18,650 nucleotides of DNA from positions 1 through 18,650 of the forward strand of contig JAITLD010000042.1 in the NCBI GenBank assembly GCA_031278055.1. The letters run 5' to 3'. The notes below the pieces were generated by a model, which was given only the letters and a program-made list of their open reading frames with translations, made no database searches and was not told the origin of the DNA. Both the position numbers and the translations under genes were made by a program. Shown here piece after piece: positions 7,047 through 15,033 of this stretch (the first letter of the stretch is position 1; every line of letters starts with the position of its first letter). This stretch comes from Rickettsiales bacterium. GTDB lineage: Bacteria; Pseudomonadota; Alphaproteobacteria; Rs-D84.

Positions 7047-7247
7047 TTACCTTTGTTTGTTTCTTTCAATTTTTTCCATTTCAATTTCCAACGCTTTCTC
7101 AGCGACCGATCTTTGCGCAAGTTTTTTTTTCGCCAGAACAGCCGCGCCCGCGGCCAATCCGCCGAACGTCCCGAAATACAGCGCTATCAGCGCTATTGCC
7201 AGCGCCTTTCCCGTTCTTTCATTAAAACCGCCTCTCACATCAAACAT
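7047..7247 (-). CDS. Small ORF (66 aa) between rplW and rplB, probable single-pass membrane protein
   Basis: Not recognised. The ATG at 7247 lies three bases after the rplW stop. No strong ribosome site is visible, so reinitiation after rplW is likely. The product has a polar N-terminus (MFDVRGGFNERTG) and a long hydrophobic segment at about residues 15-40 with GxxxG-like glycines (LYFGTFGGLAAGAAVLA). A strongly charged helical tail (KKKLAQR...EIEMEKIERNKQR) follows. This looks like one transmembrane helix with a cytosolic basic tail by the positive-inside rule, which is inference. A membrane protein made from within the S10 operon is unusual. Confidence 0.75.
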   Translation of the reverse strand: MFDVRGGFNERTGKALAIALIALYFGTFGGLAAGAAVLAKKKLAQRSVAEKALEIEMEKIERNKQR

Positions 7248-7250
7248 TTT

Positions 7251-7601
7251 TTATTTCTTTGCGCTTTCTGCCAGGATATCGATTGTCTGTCCCTTTGGCA
7301 GAGTCACATATGCCTTTTTAATCATGCGCCGCGCGCCCTTGTTTTTATTGCGAAAAGATTTTACCTTTCCTTTCGCATTCACGATATTGATTTTTTCGGG
7401 CACGACATTATAAATTGCCGAAACCGCCTTTGCAACATCTTTTTTATTCGCCGTTGGCGCAATCTCGAACACAATTCCGTTCGCCTCGGACAATTTCGCG
7501 GCTTTCTCGGAAATAATCGGACGACGCAGGATATCATAAACATCCGCCGTCGCGACCGCTTTACTTTCCTTTGAAACAACTCTTTTTTCCGCCATTTTCA
7601 T
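7251..7601 (-). CDS. rplW: 50S ribosomal protein L23
   Basis: L23 lies at the tunnel exit and is the docking site for trigger factor and SRP. The product contains DILRRPIISEKA and a conserved core around NKKDVAKAVSAIYNV, followed by the basic KNKGARRMIKKAYV segment. It is 116 residues from the first ATG. The second ATG (7595, MAEKRVVSKE) has better spacing (nine bases) to AGGG and is the more probable start. About 20 residues precede the conserved core, a modest N-terminal extension. Its stop is followed three bases later by the 66-codon small ORF. Confidence 0.96.
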   Translation of the reverse strand: MKMAEKRVVSKESKAVATADVYDILRRPIISEKAAKLSEANGIVFEIAPTANKKDVAKAVSAIYNVVPEKINIVNAKGKVKSFRNKNKGARRMIKKAYVTLPKGQTIDILAESAKK

Positions 7602-7619
7602 AAACCCTTATTTCATTTT

Positions 7620-8240
7620 TTATCCCAATCTTTCTTGCAACGCCTTAACGCCGTCCGTTGTCAGAACCAATGTCCTATGCTTCAATATATCGCGAACATT
7701 CGCGCCAATCGCAGGCAATGCGTCTATATTTTTTATATTCGCTATCGACCTTTTGAAATTCATGTCCAAAGTTTTTCCACCAATAAACAACGCCGAATCC
7801 AATTTCAGTTTTACCAATTGTTTCGCAATCATACCCGTTTTCACAGCCGCGATTTTTTCCGAATCCAAAATTATCAAATCCTGGCCTTTGAGTTTCGACG
7901 ACAGAGCCATCTTTAACCCCAACGCGCGGATTTTTTTCGGCAAATCCAAATGGTGATCGCGCAATACCGGCCCATGAATCACGCCGCCGCCGCGCATGTG
8001 GACATTGCGCTTTTCGCCCTGCCGCGCGTTTCCGGTTTTCTTTTGTTTATAAATTTTCCGACCCGAGCCCGACACATCGGAAACGGTTTTCACCAAATGC
8101 GTTCCTTGCCGCGCATTCGCAAGCTGCCAATGGACCACGCGCTGCAAAATATCGGGACGCGGAACGACGCCGAAAATCACATCGGGCAACTCGATATTTC
8201 CAACTGCTTTCCCATCAAAATTTATAACATCGAACTTCAT
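7620..8240 (-). CDS. rplD: 50S ribosomal protein L4
   Basis: L4 reaches into the exit tunnel and, in E. coli, autoregulates the S10 operon. The 206-residue product has DILQRVVHWQLANARQGTH and KIYKQKKTGNARQGEKR, the extended-loop region. There the usual RSPQFRGGG-like block reads NVHMRGGGVIHG. The pattern is alphaproteobacterial in style. Its ATG overlaps the rplC stop by four bases (ATGA), with AGGGTG seven bases upstream inside rplC. I could not identify an E. coli-type S10 leader for L4 autoregulation upstream of rpsJ. Confidence 0.96.
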   Translation of the reverse strand: MKFDVINFDGKAVGNIELPDVIFGVVPRPDILQRVVHWQLANARQGTHLVKTVSDVSGSGRKIYKQKKTGNARQGEKRNVHMRGGGVIHGPVLRDHHLDLPKKIRALGLKMALSSKLKGQDLIILDSEKIAAVKTGMIAKQLVKLKLDSALFIGGKTLDMNFKRSIANIKNIDALPAIGANVRDILKHRTLVLTTDGVKALQERLG

Positions 8241-8992
8241 TTGGTTTCACCCTGCTTCTCTTCTGTAATCACGTTGGTATTTTCCGCCGCTTTTTTGGAA
8301 GATTCTTCAATTGTCAATCGCGGGTCATCGACTGTCGGTCCGGACAATTCTTTCCGCTCTTTCTTTACGGCGTCCGTCACCATCACGAACGAGCCATTCG
8401 CCCCGGGAACCGGCCCGTCGACAAAAATCAGATTCTGGGTTTCATCCACCCCGAAAATCCTCAGATTCTGAACGGATACCGTCTCGTTTCCCATTTGTCC
8501 CGCCATCTTGCGCCCTTTGAAAACCTTGCCCGGCCATTCGCGGTTTCCAATCGATCCAAGCGCGCGGTGCGTTTTTAATGTTCCGCGCGACGCGGAATCG
8601 CCGCTGAAATTATGCCGCTTCATCGCACCTTGAAAACCTTTGCCTTTTGACGTCCCTTGAACATCGACAAATTGACCGACAATAAAATGCCCCGCCGACA
8701 GAGTCGTGCCGACAGGGATTATACAATCATCCGATACGCGGAACTCGCAGACTTTTCGATACAATTTTACACCGGCTTTCTTGGCCGCCCCAATTTGCGG
8801 TTTTGCCAAATTCTTTTCTTTCGTCTCGTTCATCCCGAGAACAACGGAATTGTATCCGTTTTTATCCAGGCTGCGATTGCCGACCACAGTGCAGTCGCCG
8901 ACCGCAAGGACAGTCACGCCATGCGCCGCGCCGCTTTCATCAAATAAGCGCGTCATTCCCATTTTCTTAGTTATCAATCCCGAACGTCTCAT
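8237..8992 (-). CDS. rplC: 50S ribosomal protein L3 with charged C-terminal tail
   Basis: L3 reaches the peptidyl-transferase centre through its central extension. The 251-residue product starts MRRSGLITKKMGMTRLFDE and contains FVDVQGTSKGKGFQG, MKRHNFSG and HRALGSIGNREWPGKVFKG with GRKMAGQMG, all L3 landmarks. It is about 40 residues longer than E. coli L3 (209). The extra C-terminal tail is rich in E, K and S and is probably disordered. AAGG precedes the ATG at eight bases. It overlaps rplD by four bases and follows rpsJ after 77 bases that hold a small hairpin. Confidence 0.97.
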   Translation of the reverse strand: MRRSGLITKKMGMTRLFDESGAAHGVTVLAVGDCTVVGNRSLDKNGYNSVVLGMNETKEKNLAKPQIGAAKKAGVKLYRKVCEFRVSDDCIIPVGTTLSAGHFIVGQFVDVQGTSKGKGFQGAMKRHNFSGDSASRGTLKTHRALGSIGNREWPGKVFKGRKMAGQMGNETVSVQNLRIFGVDETQNLIFVDGPVPGANGSFVMVTDAVKKERKELSGPTVDDPRLTIEESSKKAAENTNVITEEKQGETK

Positions 8993-9020
8993 TTTTCATG
9001 CCTTTTATTAGCTACAAGTA

Positions 9021-9051
9021 CAAGTTGCGGATTGGAATATCATCCGACTTG
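9021..9051 (-). other. Small hairpin between rpsJ and rplC
   Basis: The arms CAAGT-CGGAT and ATCCG-CA-ACTTG (minus-strand reading) pair over ten bases with a two-base bulge around a nine-base loop. There is no T-run after it, so it is not an intrinsic terminator. It lies in the 77-base gap upstream of rplC and could be an mRNA processing or stability element. Nothing else is recognisable in that gap. Confidence 0.4.
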
Positions 9052-9069
9052 CGACCAACAACCTCTAAC

Positions 9070-9390
9070 TCATAACTTTATCTTTACATCCACTCCGCTC
9101 GCAAGGTCCAACTTCATCAGGGCATCGACTGTCTGAGGGGTTGGATTCACAATATCAATAACCCTTTTGTGATTGCGCATTTCAAATTGTTCCCGACTTT
9201 TCTTGTTCACATGCGGCGAACGATTCACAGTAAACTTTTGAAACCAAGTCGGCAATGGAATCGGACCCACGACCTCGGCGCCGGTGCGCTTGGCCGTCTT
9301 GACAATTTCGTCCGAGGCATTGTCAAGCACCCTATGATCATATGCGGTCAATTTGATTCTAATTTTCTGCGATTCCATTTTCATTTTCAT
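9070..9390 (-). CDS. rpsJ: 30S ribosomal protein S10
   Basis: S10 is a 30S head protein and, with NusB, part of the antitermination complex. The product contains [15 protein letters not shown], the block [21 protein letters not shown] and [10 protein letters not shown], which is diagnostic. Three in-frame ATGs lie at 9390, 9384 and 9378. AAGGA is best spaced for the one at 9384, while similarity to E. coli S10 (MQNQRIRIRL) begins at 9378, so the exact start is uncertain by a few residues. It is the first S10-operon gene here and follows tuf after about 93 bases containing a long hairpin. Confidence 0.96.
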   Translation of the reverse strand: MKMKMESQKIRIKLTAYDHRVLDNASDEIVKTAKRTGAEVVGPIPLPTWFQKFTVNRSPHVNKKSREQFEMRNHKRVIDIVNPTPQTVDALMKLDLASGVDVKIKL

Positions 9391-9414
9391 TTTTCCTTGG
9401 AAAACAAGTCCAAA

Positions 9415-9475
9415 GCCGCGAGTTCGGAATTATGAATTGTTTAGCATGTCCAATTCTTCATTCCGAACTCTTGGC
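9415..9475 (-). other. Long imperfect hairpin between tuf and rpsJ
   Basis: Two 25-base arms (9415-9439 and 9451-9475) pair at 21 of 25 positions around an 11-base loop, including the uninterrupted GAGTTCGGAAT pairing with ATTCCGAACTC. No T-run follows on the operon strand, so it is not a standard terminator. It sits exactly at the boundary between the str and S10 gene groups. It could be an attenuator, an RNase III site, a 3' end stabiliser for tuf mRNA or a dispersed repeat copy. Confidence 0.6.
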
Positions 9476-9483
9476 CCCGCGAC

Positions 9484-10671
9484 TCATTTTATAACTTTTG
9501 ACACCACTCCCGAGCCAACGGTGCGCCCGCCTTCGCGGATAGCAAAGCGGCGCCCTTCGTCCATCGCGATCGGCGCGATCAGCTGGACCGTAATTTTCAC
9601 ATTATCGCCCGGCAGAACCATCTCTTTGCCGGCCGGCAGAGTAATTGTTCCAGTAACATCGGTTGTCGAGAAATAAAACTGCGGCCGATAATTCGTGAAG
9701 AACGGCGACCAGCGCCCGCCCTCGTCCTTGGTCAAGATATATACCTCGGCCTCGAATTCGGTATGCGGGGTGATCGACCCGGGCTTGCAAACAATCTGCC
9801 CGCGCTCGACTTCATCTTTCTTCGTTCCGCGCAAGAGCAATCCGACATTGTCGCCCGCCTGACCTTCGTCCAGAAGCTTGCGAAACATTTCGACGCCGGT
9901 GATCGTTGTCTTTTGCGTCGGACGCAATCCCACTATTTCAACTTCGTCGCCGACTTTGACAATGCCGGTATCGATACGGCCAGTGATAACGGTGCCGCGG
10001 CCGGTAATTGAGAACACATCCTCTATCGCCATCAGGAACGGCTTTTCAATTGGACGCTGCGGTGTCGGAATATATTCGTCGACGGCTTTCAACAATGCGT
10101 CTATCGATTCTTTTCCAAGTCCGTCCGATTTGCCTTCGACGGCGGAAACGGCGGAACCGTGGATAATCGGGGTGTTCGCCCCATCAAATCCGTTCGCCGA
10201 CAGCAACTCGCGAATCTCCATCTCAACCAAATCCACCAATTCCTTGTCCGTCGCCAAATCGCATTTGTTCAGATACACGACGATTTTTCCGATTCCAACC
10301 TGACGGGCCAACAAAACATGCTCGCGTGTCTGGGGCATTGGGCCATCCGTCGCCGCAACCACCAGAATCGCGCCGTCCATCTGCGCCGCGCCGGTAATCA
10401 TATTTTTAACATAATCGGCATGTCCCGGGCAGTCGACGTGCGCATAGTGGCGCGTCTCGGTCTCGTATTCCACGTGCGCCGTATTTATCGTTATTCCGCG
10501 CGCTTTTTCTTCGGGCGCATTATCGATATCGTCGACGCCTTTGTTTTTATCGGCCCCGACGCCATAACTGTGAACGATTGCGGCTGTCAGTGTGGTTTTT
10601 CCATGATCGACGTGTCCGATTGTCCCGATATTGACATGCGGTTTCGAACGCACATATTTTTCTTTTGCCAT
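9484..10671 (-). CDS. tuf: Elongation factor Tu
   Basis: EF-Tu is the GTPase that delivers aminoacyl-tRNA to the ribosome. The 395-residue product has the G1 loop GHVDHGKTT (residues 19-27), G3 DCPGH (80-84) and G4 NKCD (135-138). It then has domains II and III with [15 protein letters not shown] and the C-terminal [20 protein letters not shown] lies close upstream of the ATG. It is separated from fusA by about 108 bases holding a strong promoter of its own, and from rpsJ by a long hairpin. Only one tuf copy is visible in this window. Confidence 0.98.
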   Translation of the reverse strand: MAKEKYVRSKPHVNIGTIGHVDHGKTTLTAAIVHSYGVGADKNKGVDDIDNAPEEKARGITINTAHVEYETETRHYAHVDCPGHADYVKNMITGAAQMDGAILVVAATDGPMPQTREHVLLARQVGIGKIVVYLNKCDLATDKELVDLVEMEIRELLSANGFDGANTPIIHGSAVSAVEGKSDGLGKESIDALLKAVDEYIPTPQRPIEKPFLMAIEDVFSITGRGTVITGRIDTGIVKVGDEVEIVGLRPTQKTTITGVEMFRKLLDEGQAGDNVGLLLRGTKKDEVERGQIVCKPGSITPHTEFEAEVYILTKDEGGRWSPFFTNYRPQFYFSTTDVTGTITLPAGKEMVLPGDNVKITVQLIAPIAMDEGRRFAIREGGRTVGSGVVSKVIK

Positions 10672-10732
10672 AACCTTTCTCCTTTTGTTGGTTATATTGT
10701 TTAATTCTGATTTCCAGATTTTCGGTCATGCC

Positions 10733-10760
10733 ATTATATATGCAAAAACCGGAAAGTCAA
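10733..10760 (-). promoter_or_regulatory. Probable sigma70 promoter for tuf (and genes downstream)
   Basis: On the minus strand TTGACT (10755-10760) and a perfect TATAAT (10733-10738) are 16 bases apart. Transcription would start near 10726, about 55 bases before the tuf ATG. It lies in the fusA-tuf gap after the fusA stop. It would raise tuf and S10-operon expression above fusA level. Confidence 0.7.
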
Positions 10761-10779
10761 AAAAATCAAAACTTTTTTC

Positions 10780-12861
10780 CTATTTCGTCATCTTTTTAAT
10801 GACCTCGTCCGCCACATTCGCAGGGACGTCGGAATAATGAGACAACTCCATATACGGGTTCGCGCGACCCTGCGACAATGAGCGCAAAGTCTTCACGTAT
10901 CCGAACAGATTTGCCAGCGGAACAAATGCGCTTACCAACTGATTTCCGAATTGCGTATCGATTCCATTGATTTGTCCGCGGCGGCTGTTCAAATCCCCTA
11001 TGATGTCGCCGACATATTCTTCGGGCGTATTAACCGACAATTTCATAATCGGCTCCATAATTTTCGGACCGGCTTTTTTTATCGCCTCGCGAAAACAGGC
11101 GCGCGCCGCGATTTCAAAACATAGAACATTCGAGTCGACCTCGTGATACTTTCCGTCCACCAAAGTCGCCTTGAAATCCACCGTCGGATATCCGATAAGA
11201 ACGCCCGTTTCCTGCGCGATACGAAGTCCCTTTTCGACGCCCGGGATATATTCTTTCGGAATCGAGCCGCCGACGATTTTATTTTCAAATTCATAACCGG
11301 CGCCCGGTTCAAGAGGTTCGAATATAATCTTCACTTGCGCGTACTGTCCGGAGCCTCCGGATTGTTTTTTATGAGTATATTCCTCGGACACAGTTTTGGT
11401 AAACGACTCGCGATACGCAATCCGCGGCTCGCCCACATTGACGTCGACCTTGAATTCGCGGAGCAGCCGATCAACCAGAATCTCGAGGTGCAGCTCGCCG
11501 ACGCCTTGCAAAATCGTCTGGCCCGATTCCTGATCAACGGACACGCGGAACGACGGGTCCTCTTTCGCCAGCGCCTGCAATCCAATCGACAATTTTTCGA
11601 TATCGTTTTTCGTCTTCGGCTCGACCGCCAGGGACATAACCGGCTCTGGAACATGAATCTCTTCCAAAATAATCGGCTTCGATTCATCGCACAAGGTATC
11701 GCCGGTTATAGTATCTTTCAGTCCGACCAAAGTGATGATGTCCCCCGCGGCGGCTTCCTTGATTTCTTCGCGGTTATTCGCGTGCATAAGGAGCATGCGT
11801 CCGACGCGCTCGCGCTTGTCGCGCGTGGAGTTATAAACATACGAGCCCGACGACAATTTGCCCGAATAAATGCGGATGAACATCAGGTTTCCGACAAACG
11901 GGTCATTCGCGACTTTGAACGCCAATGCCGAAAAAGGCTCGTCAGCCGACGGATGCCGGACCTCTTCCGTTTCCTCGTCCATTTTGACGCCCCTAATCGC
12001 CGGAATGTCGACCGGCGACGGAAGATACTCGACAACCGCGTCCAACAGCGGCTGAACGCCTTTGTTCTTGAACGCCGAACCGCAAATCACCGGCACGAAA
12101 TTCTGGGCGATTGTTCCCTTGCGCAGCAATCTCTTTATCGTCGCAATATCCGGCGCCGCGCCATTCATGTACGATTCCATCGCCGAGTCGTCCAAGGTTA
12201 CGATTTCCTCAATCATCTTCGTGTGCAACTCGGCTGCTTTTGTTTTCAAGTCATCGGGAATATCAACCTCAATCGGATTCGAACCGGTTTCATCCTCCCA
12301 AATTATTCCTTTCATTTCAACGATATCGACGATACCTTTGAAAGTATCCTCGTTTCCTATCGGGAAATTTATAACCAGCGGATTCGCGCCCAAGCGTTCG
12401 CGTATCATATCCACGCAGCGAAAGAAATTACTGCCGACACGGTCCATTTTATTTATGAAGCAAATGCGCGGAACATTATAGCGGTCGGCCTGGCGCCAAA
12501 CGGTTTCCGTCTGCGGCTGAACGCCGGACACGGATTCGAATACCGCGACCGCGCCGTCCAAAACGCGAAGCGAACGCTCCACTTCCATGGTGAAATCCAC
12601 GTGGCCGGGCGTGTCTATCAAATTGATACGATGGTCGCGCCAAAAGCACGTTGTCGCGGCCGAGGTAATCGTGATTCCGCGTTCCTGTTCCTGAACCATC
12701 CAATCCATTGTCGCCGCGCCGTCGTGCACCTCGCCGATTTTATAATTCTTGCCCGTATAGAACAAAATGCGTTCGGATGTCGTCGTTTTTCCGGCATCAA
12801 TGTGCGCCATTATTCCTATATTTCTATACATATGCAAGGGGGCGGTTTTACCGACTGACAT
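10780..12861 (-). CDS. fusA: Elongation factor G
   Basis: EF-G is the translocase GTPase, also acting with RRF in ribosome recycling. The 693-residue product has G1 [10 protein letters not shown] (residues 19-28), G3 DTPGHVDF (83-90) and G4 NKMD (137-140). These are followed by the EF-G specific domains, including [14 protein letters not shown] and the domain IV region with GQYAQVKI. Length is normal (E. coli 704). AGGA lies upstream of the ATG, and the gene follows rpsG after 17 bases in the standard str order. The gap after it carries the tuf promoter. Confidence 0.98.
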   Translation of the reverse strand: MSVGKTAPLHMYRNIGIMAHIDAGKTTTSERILFYTGKNYKIGEVHDGAATMDWMVQEQERGITITSAATTCFWRDHRINLIDTPGHVDFTMEVERSLRVLDGAVAVFESVSGVQPQTETVWRQADRYNVPRICFINKMDRVGSNFFRCVDMIRERLGANPLVINFPIGNEDTFKGIVDIVEMKGIIWEDETGSNPIEVDIPDDLKTKAAELHTKMIEEIVTLDDSAMESYMNGAAPDIATIKRLLRKGTIAQNFVPVICGSAFKNKGVQPLLDAVVEYLPSPVDIPAIRGVKMDEETEEVRHPSADEPFSALAFKVANDPFVGNLMFIRIYSGKLSSGSYVYNSTRDKRERVGRMLLMHANNREEIKEAAAGDIITLVGLKDTITGDTLCDESKPIILEEIHVPEPVMSLAVEPKTKNDIEKLSIGLQALAKEDPSFRVSVDQESGQTILQGVGELHLEILVDRLLREFKVDVNVGEPRIAYRESFTKTVSEEYTHKKQSGGSGQYAQVKIIFEPLEPGAGYEFENKIVGGSIPKEYIPGVEKGLRIAQETGVLIGYPTVDFKATLVDGKYHEVDSNVLCFEIAARACFREAIKKAGPKIMEPIMKLSVNTPEEYVGDIIGDLNSRRGQINGIDTQFGNQLVSAFVPLANLFGYVKTLRSLSQGRANPYMELSHYSDVPANVADEVIKKMTK

Positions 12862-12878
12862 TTTATTTTCCTTTTATC

Positions 12879-13352
12879 TTACCATCTGAAATGCGCGAAG
12901 GCCTTGTTCGCATCCGCCATCTTGTGCGTATCTATTTTTTTCTTGAACGCGCCGCCTTGTCCGGACAGGGCGTCGCGCAATTCCGCAAACAGCTTTTCCA
13001 TCATCCCGCGCTCGGAACGCTTGCGCGCGAACTGAACCAGCCAGCGCAAGGCCAAAGTTTGCTGGCGATCTTTCCGAACCTCGACCGGGACCTGGTATGT
13101 GGCGCCGCCCACGCGACGGCCTTTGACCTCGACCGACGGCTTCAACGCGTCGACCGCGTCCAAAAATCCCGCCAGCTCGTTCCCATCTTTCGCGACTTTT
13201 TTCAATTTCTCCATCGCGCCATAAACGATATTCTCGGCGATTTCCTTTTTCCCGTCCCACATCACGACATTAATGCACTTTGCGACGACCAAATTATTAT
13301 ATTTGGAATCCGGTAAAATCGCGCGTTTGTCCGCCTGCTTTCTTCTTGACAT
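12879..13352 (-). CDS. rpsG: 30S ribosomal protein S7
   Basis: S7 nucleates assembly of the 30S head and, in E. coli, represses the str operon. The 157-residue product starts MSRRKQADKRAILPDSKYNN and contains GGATYQVPVEVRKDR and ALRWLVQFARKR, both S7 signatures. Length equals the 156-157 of alphaproteobacteria. AAGGA lies seven bases before the ATG. A 78-codon small ORF plus 47 bases separate it from rpsL, where most bacteria have only a short spacer. Confidence 0.97.
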   Translation of the reverse strand: MSRRKQADKRAILPDSKYNNLVVAKCINVVMWDGKKEIAENIVYGAMEKLKKVAKDGNELAGFLDAVDALKPSVEVKGRRVGGATYQVPVEVRKDRQQTLALRWLVQFARKRSERGMMEKLFAELRDALSGQGGAFKKKIDTHKMADANKAFAHFRW

Positions 13353-13399
13353 TTTTCATTCCTTTTTATCTTCACCCGCCGACAGCGGATTACTTAATT

Positions 13400-13636
13400 T
13401 TATCGCGAATACTGTTTGTTCTTAAAATTTACGCCGCCCCAATAAAGTAAAAAACTTTTATGCGACGGATAATCTCTGTGCGCGTCCTTTAATACCATGC
13501 CCGCGTCTTTTTTCGTCCGACCCCAAAAAACAAGTTCCCCGGTCTGGAAATCCACCACGGCGACCTTCCTATATCTGCCCGAAGATTTAATATTATTGAA
13601 AAGGTCTTCCAAATCATCATACGATTCAATTTGCAT
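13400..13636 (-). CDS. Small ORF (78 aa) between rpsL and rpsG, unknown function
   Basis: Not recognised. The ATG at 13636 lies 13 bases after the rpsL stop, with AGGGG six bases upstream, a strong site. The product starts MQIESYDDLEDLFNNIKSSG and has a strand-like stretch YRKVAVVDFQTGELVFWG. A helix-like segment KKDAGMVLKDAHRDYPSHKS and a C-terminus LLYWGGVNFKNKQYSR follow. The alternation of helix and strand suggests a small soluble alpha/beta fold. There is no signal peptide or membrane helix. It is second in the str operon, so it should be expressed at a high level with S12 and S7. Confidence 0.77.
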   Translation of the reverse strand: MQIESYDDLEDLFNNIKSSGRYRKVAVVDFQTGELVFWGRTKKDAGMVLKDAHRDYPSHKSFLLYWGGVNFKNKQYSR

Positions 13637-13649
13637 TTTTATCCCCTAT

Positions 13650-14024
13650 TTACGCCTTTTTCGCCTTTGCGCCATAAAGCGACCGACCCTGCTTTCGCGC
13701 CGAAACGCCCTGCGTATCCAAGACGCCGCGAATAATATGATATTTCACGCCCGGCAAATCTTTCACGCGGCCCCCCCTGATCATTACTACGCTGTGTTCT
13801 TGTAAATTATGCCCTTCGCCCGGAATATAGGCAGTTACTTCATTGCCATTCGCCAGTTTCACGCGGGCGACCTTTCGCATGGCGGAATTGGGTTTTTTTG
13901 GGGTCGTGGTGTAAACGCGCGTGCAGACGCCGCGCTTTTGCGGGCACTGCTTCATGTCCGGCGCTTTGGACCTTGTGATTTTCGGTTTTCTCGGTTTGCG
14001 TATCAATTGGTTCACTGTCGGCAT
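13650..14024 (-). CDS. rpsL: 30S ribosomal protein S12
   Basis: S12 lies at the decoding centre and is the classical streptomycin-resistance target. The 124-residue product starts [20 protein letters not shown] and contains [17 protein letters not shown] and [20 protein letters not shown]. The lysines that are mutated in streptomycin-resistant strains (K42/43 and K87/88 regions) are present, so it looks drug-sensitive at these sites. Its ribosome site is weak (AAGAGA). It is the first gene of the long cluster, reached through a leader of roughly 205 bases. Confidence 0.98.
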   Translation of the reverse strand: MPTVNQLIRKPRKPKITRSKAPDMKQCPQKRGVCTRVYTTTPKKPNSAMRKVARVKLANGNEVTAYIPGEGHNLQEHSVVMIRGGRVKDLPGVKYHIIRGVLDTQGVSARKQGRSLYGAKAKKA

Positions 14025-14051
14025 TTAACTATCTCTTTATAATTGGCAATC

Positions 14052-14123
14052 GACAATTGATAATTGACAATCAAACCTGCCGTCAGGAACATGTCAAATA
14101 TAAACTGTCAATTACGAATTGAC
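14052..14123 (-). promoter_or_regulatory. Inverted repeat in the rpsL leader
   Basis: The 18-base arms 14052-14069 and 14106-14123 match at 15 of 18 positions, with the core TAATTGACA pairing perfectly. The loop holds a small CCTG/CAGG stem. It lies in the predicted 5' untranslated leader, about 30-100 bases before the rpsL ATG. It may be a regulatory leader fold or a copy of an AT-rich intergenic repeat. The other bases of 14025-14237 hold no convincing gene. Confidence 0.45.
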
Positions 14124-14237
14124 CTAAACTTCCCCGCCTTTCTGTTTCATATCCCCGAATCGTTATCCGGTTAAAACAGGCAGAAATCTGCGAGAAAATG
14201 ATTTGCGCCTTGCGCACAATACTCGCAAAGCGATAGA

Positions 14238-14266
14238 AGTATAACGATGAAACGCGCAGAAGTCAA
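14238..14266 (-). promoter_or_regulatory. Main promoter of the str-S10-spc cluster
   Basis: On the minus strand TTGACT (14261-14266) and TATACT (14238-14243) are separated by exactly 17 bases, a near-consensus sigma70 promoter. Transcription would start near 14231, about 205 bases upstream of rpsL. The interval between this promoter and the OMP terminator (14267-14353) holds no recognisable gene. Confidence 0.75.
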
Positions 14267-14353
14267 GCGTTTTTCTGGGCCAAGACCATTTAAGAACAAA
14301 GAATTTGCTCTAAGTTCTTCCGATTATTATCCTATAAACATTAAAAACAAGTA

Positions 14354-14387
14354 TAAAAAAAATCCGGCTTGCGCCGGATTTTTTTTC
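14354..14387 (-). terminator. Intrinsic terminator of the OMP gene
   Basis: AATCCGGC (14361-14368) and GCCGGATT (14373-14380) form a perfect eight-base stem around a TTGC loop. It is flanked by an A-run on the left and a T-run on the right, so it can act on both strands. On the minus strand it directly overlaps the OMP stop codon and insulates the ribosomal promoter from OMP transcription. Confidence 0.9.
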
Positions 14388-14952
14388 AGAAGTTATATCT
14401 TATACCAAGCTTGTATGCGTTTGAACCCGAGCTGTTTGTGCTGGATGTAGAATTATTACCAATAGCACTTCTTGTCCATGCCCACGAGAAATTGCGGTTG
14501 TATTGCAAATCAATGCTGATTTTCTCGTTAATCGCATAGGTTGCGCCGACCACAAACTGACCGATAAACGGCAAATTTGCGTTTGAGCTATCCGCTTTAT
14601 CCCTGAAAACATACCCCAATCCTAACGAATCGATTCCTAAACCAAGGTACGGGGTGAACTTGCTGTCATTTTTGAAGTCATAAAGACCTTTTAAGACGCC
14701 GAGACTAACAGTGCCAACAATGTTCAAATCTGTGGCGTCATTGCCGTCATATATATTGGCGGTAAAAACATCGGCTTCAATGCGCAGGCCGTTGCTGAAC
14801 GCATATCCAATTGACGCATCCAAAGACATCGCGTCAAATATATCGACACCGTCATCCGAACGAGTCGTAGCATATCCGGATATGTATGCGCCGGCATTGG
14901 CAGATGTTGCGAGCAATACTGCCGCCAGTGATGTCAAAACTATTTTTTTCAT
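14386..14952 (-). CDS. Small outer-membrane beta-barrel protein (opacity/OmpA-barrel-like)
   Basis: The 188-residue product has a signal peptide (MKKIVLTSLAAVLLATSANA, cleavage probably after residue 20). The mature part is made of alternating hydrophobic strands (ISGYATTRSD, DASIGYAFSNGLRIEADVF, KFTPYLGLGIDS, ISIDLQYNRNF). It ends KLGIRYNF, an aromatic C-terminal beta signal recognised by the BAM complex. Size fits an eight-stranded barrel of the OprF/Opa-like type. There is no OmpA peptidoglycan-binding domain. A long serine/asparagine-rich loop (residues 165-180) is probably extracellular. Its ATG follows GGAG, and it has its own promoter and terminator, so it is monocistronic. The specific ligand is unknown. 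Confidence 0.85.
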   Translation of the reverse strand: MKKIVLTSLAAVLLATSANAGAYISGYATTRSDDGVDIFDAMSLDASIGYAFSNGLRIEADVFTANIYDGNDATDLNIVGTVSLGVLKGLYDFKNDSKFTPYLGLGIDSLGLGYVFRDKADSSNANLPFIGQFVVGATYAINEKISIDLQYNRNFSWAWTRSAIGNNSTSSTNSSGSNAYKLGIRYNF

Positions 14953-15005
14953 TATTTTCTCCTTTTGTAAGAGTTATCGATGGATTGTTCCACGCGATTG
15001 ATAAA

Positions 15006-15033
15006 ATTTTACAACAAATAAAACCGCTGTCAA
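15006..15033 (-). promoter_or_regulatory. Probable promoter of the OMP gene
   Basis: On the minus strand TTGACA (15028-15033) and TAAAAT (15006-15011) are 16 bases apart, giving a leader of about 45 bases before the OMP ATG at 14952. The interval 15034-15106 upstream of it is AT-rich and shows no gene. Confidence 0.65.

Noticed and set aside
9502..9520. Serine in EF-Tu [10 protein letters not shown] considered as an elfamycin-resistance change
   Set aside because: The resistance position A375 of E. coli EF-Tu lies ten residues earlier, in FAIREGG, where alanine is kept here.
10547..10729. 60-codon frame starting in the fusA-tuf gap ([19 protein letters not shown])
   Set aside because: It runs 125 bases into tuf in another frame and turns arginine/tryptophan-rich there. 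It lies downstream of a good tuf promoter and is better explained as the tuf leader plus a shadow frame.
11143..12858. 571-codon open frame on the plus strand opposite fusA
   Set aside because: Arginine- and phenylalanine-rich antisense frame fully inside fusA, typical of a shadow of a strongly biased gene. No ribosome site or family match.
14124..14150. 8-codon leader peptide frame MKQKGGEV before rpsL
   Set aside because: Very short, no codon pattern suggesting attenuation, and no terminator following. Probably chance.
14247..14450. 67-codon plus-strand frame across the cluster promoter and OMP terminator
   Set aside because: It reads through a strong terminator hairpin and the OMP 3' end, with no ribosome site.
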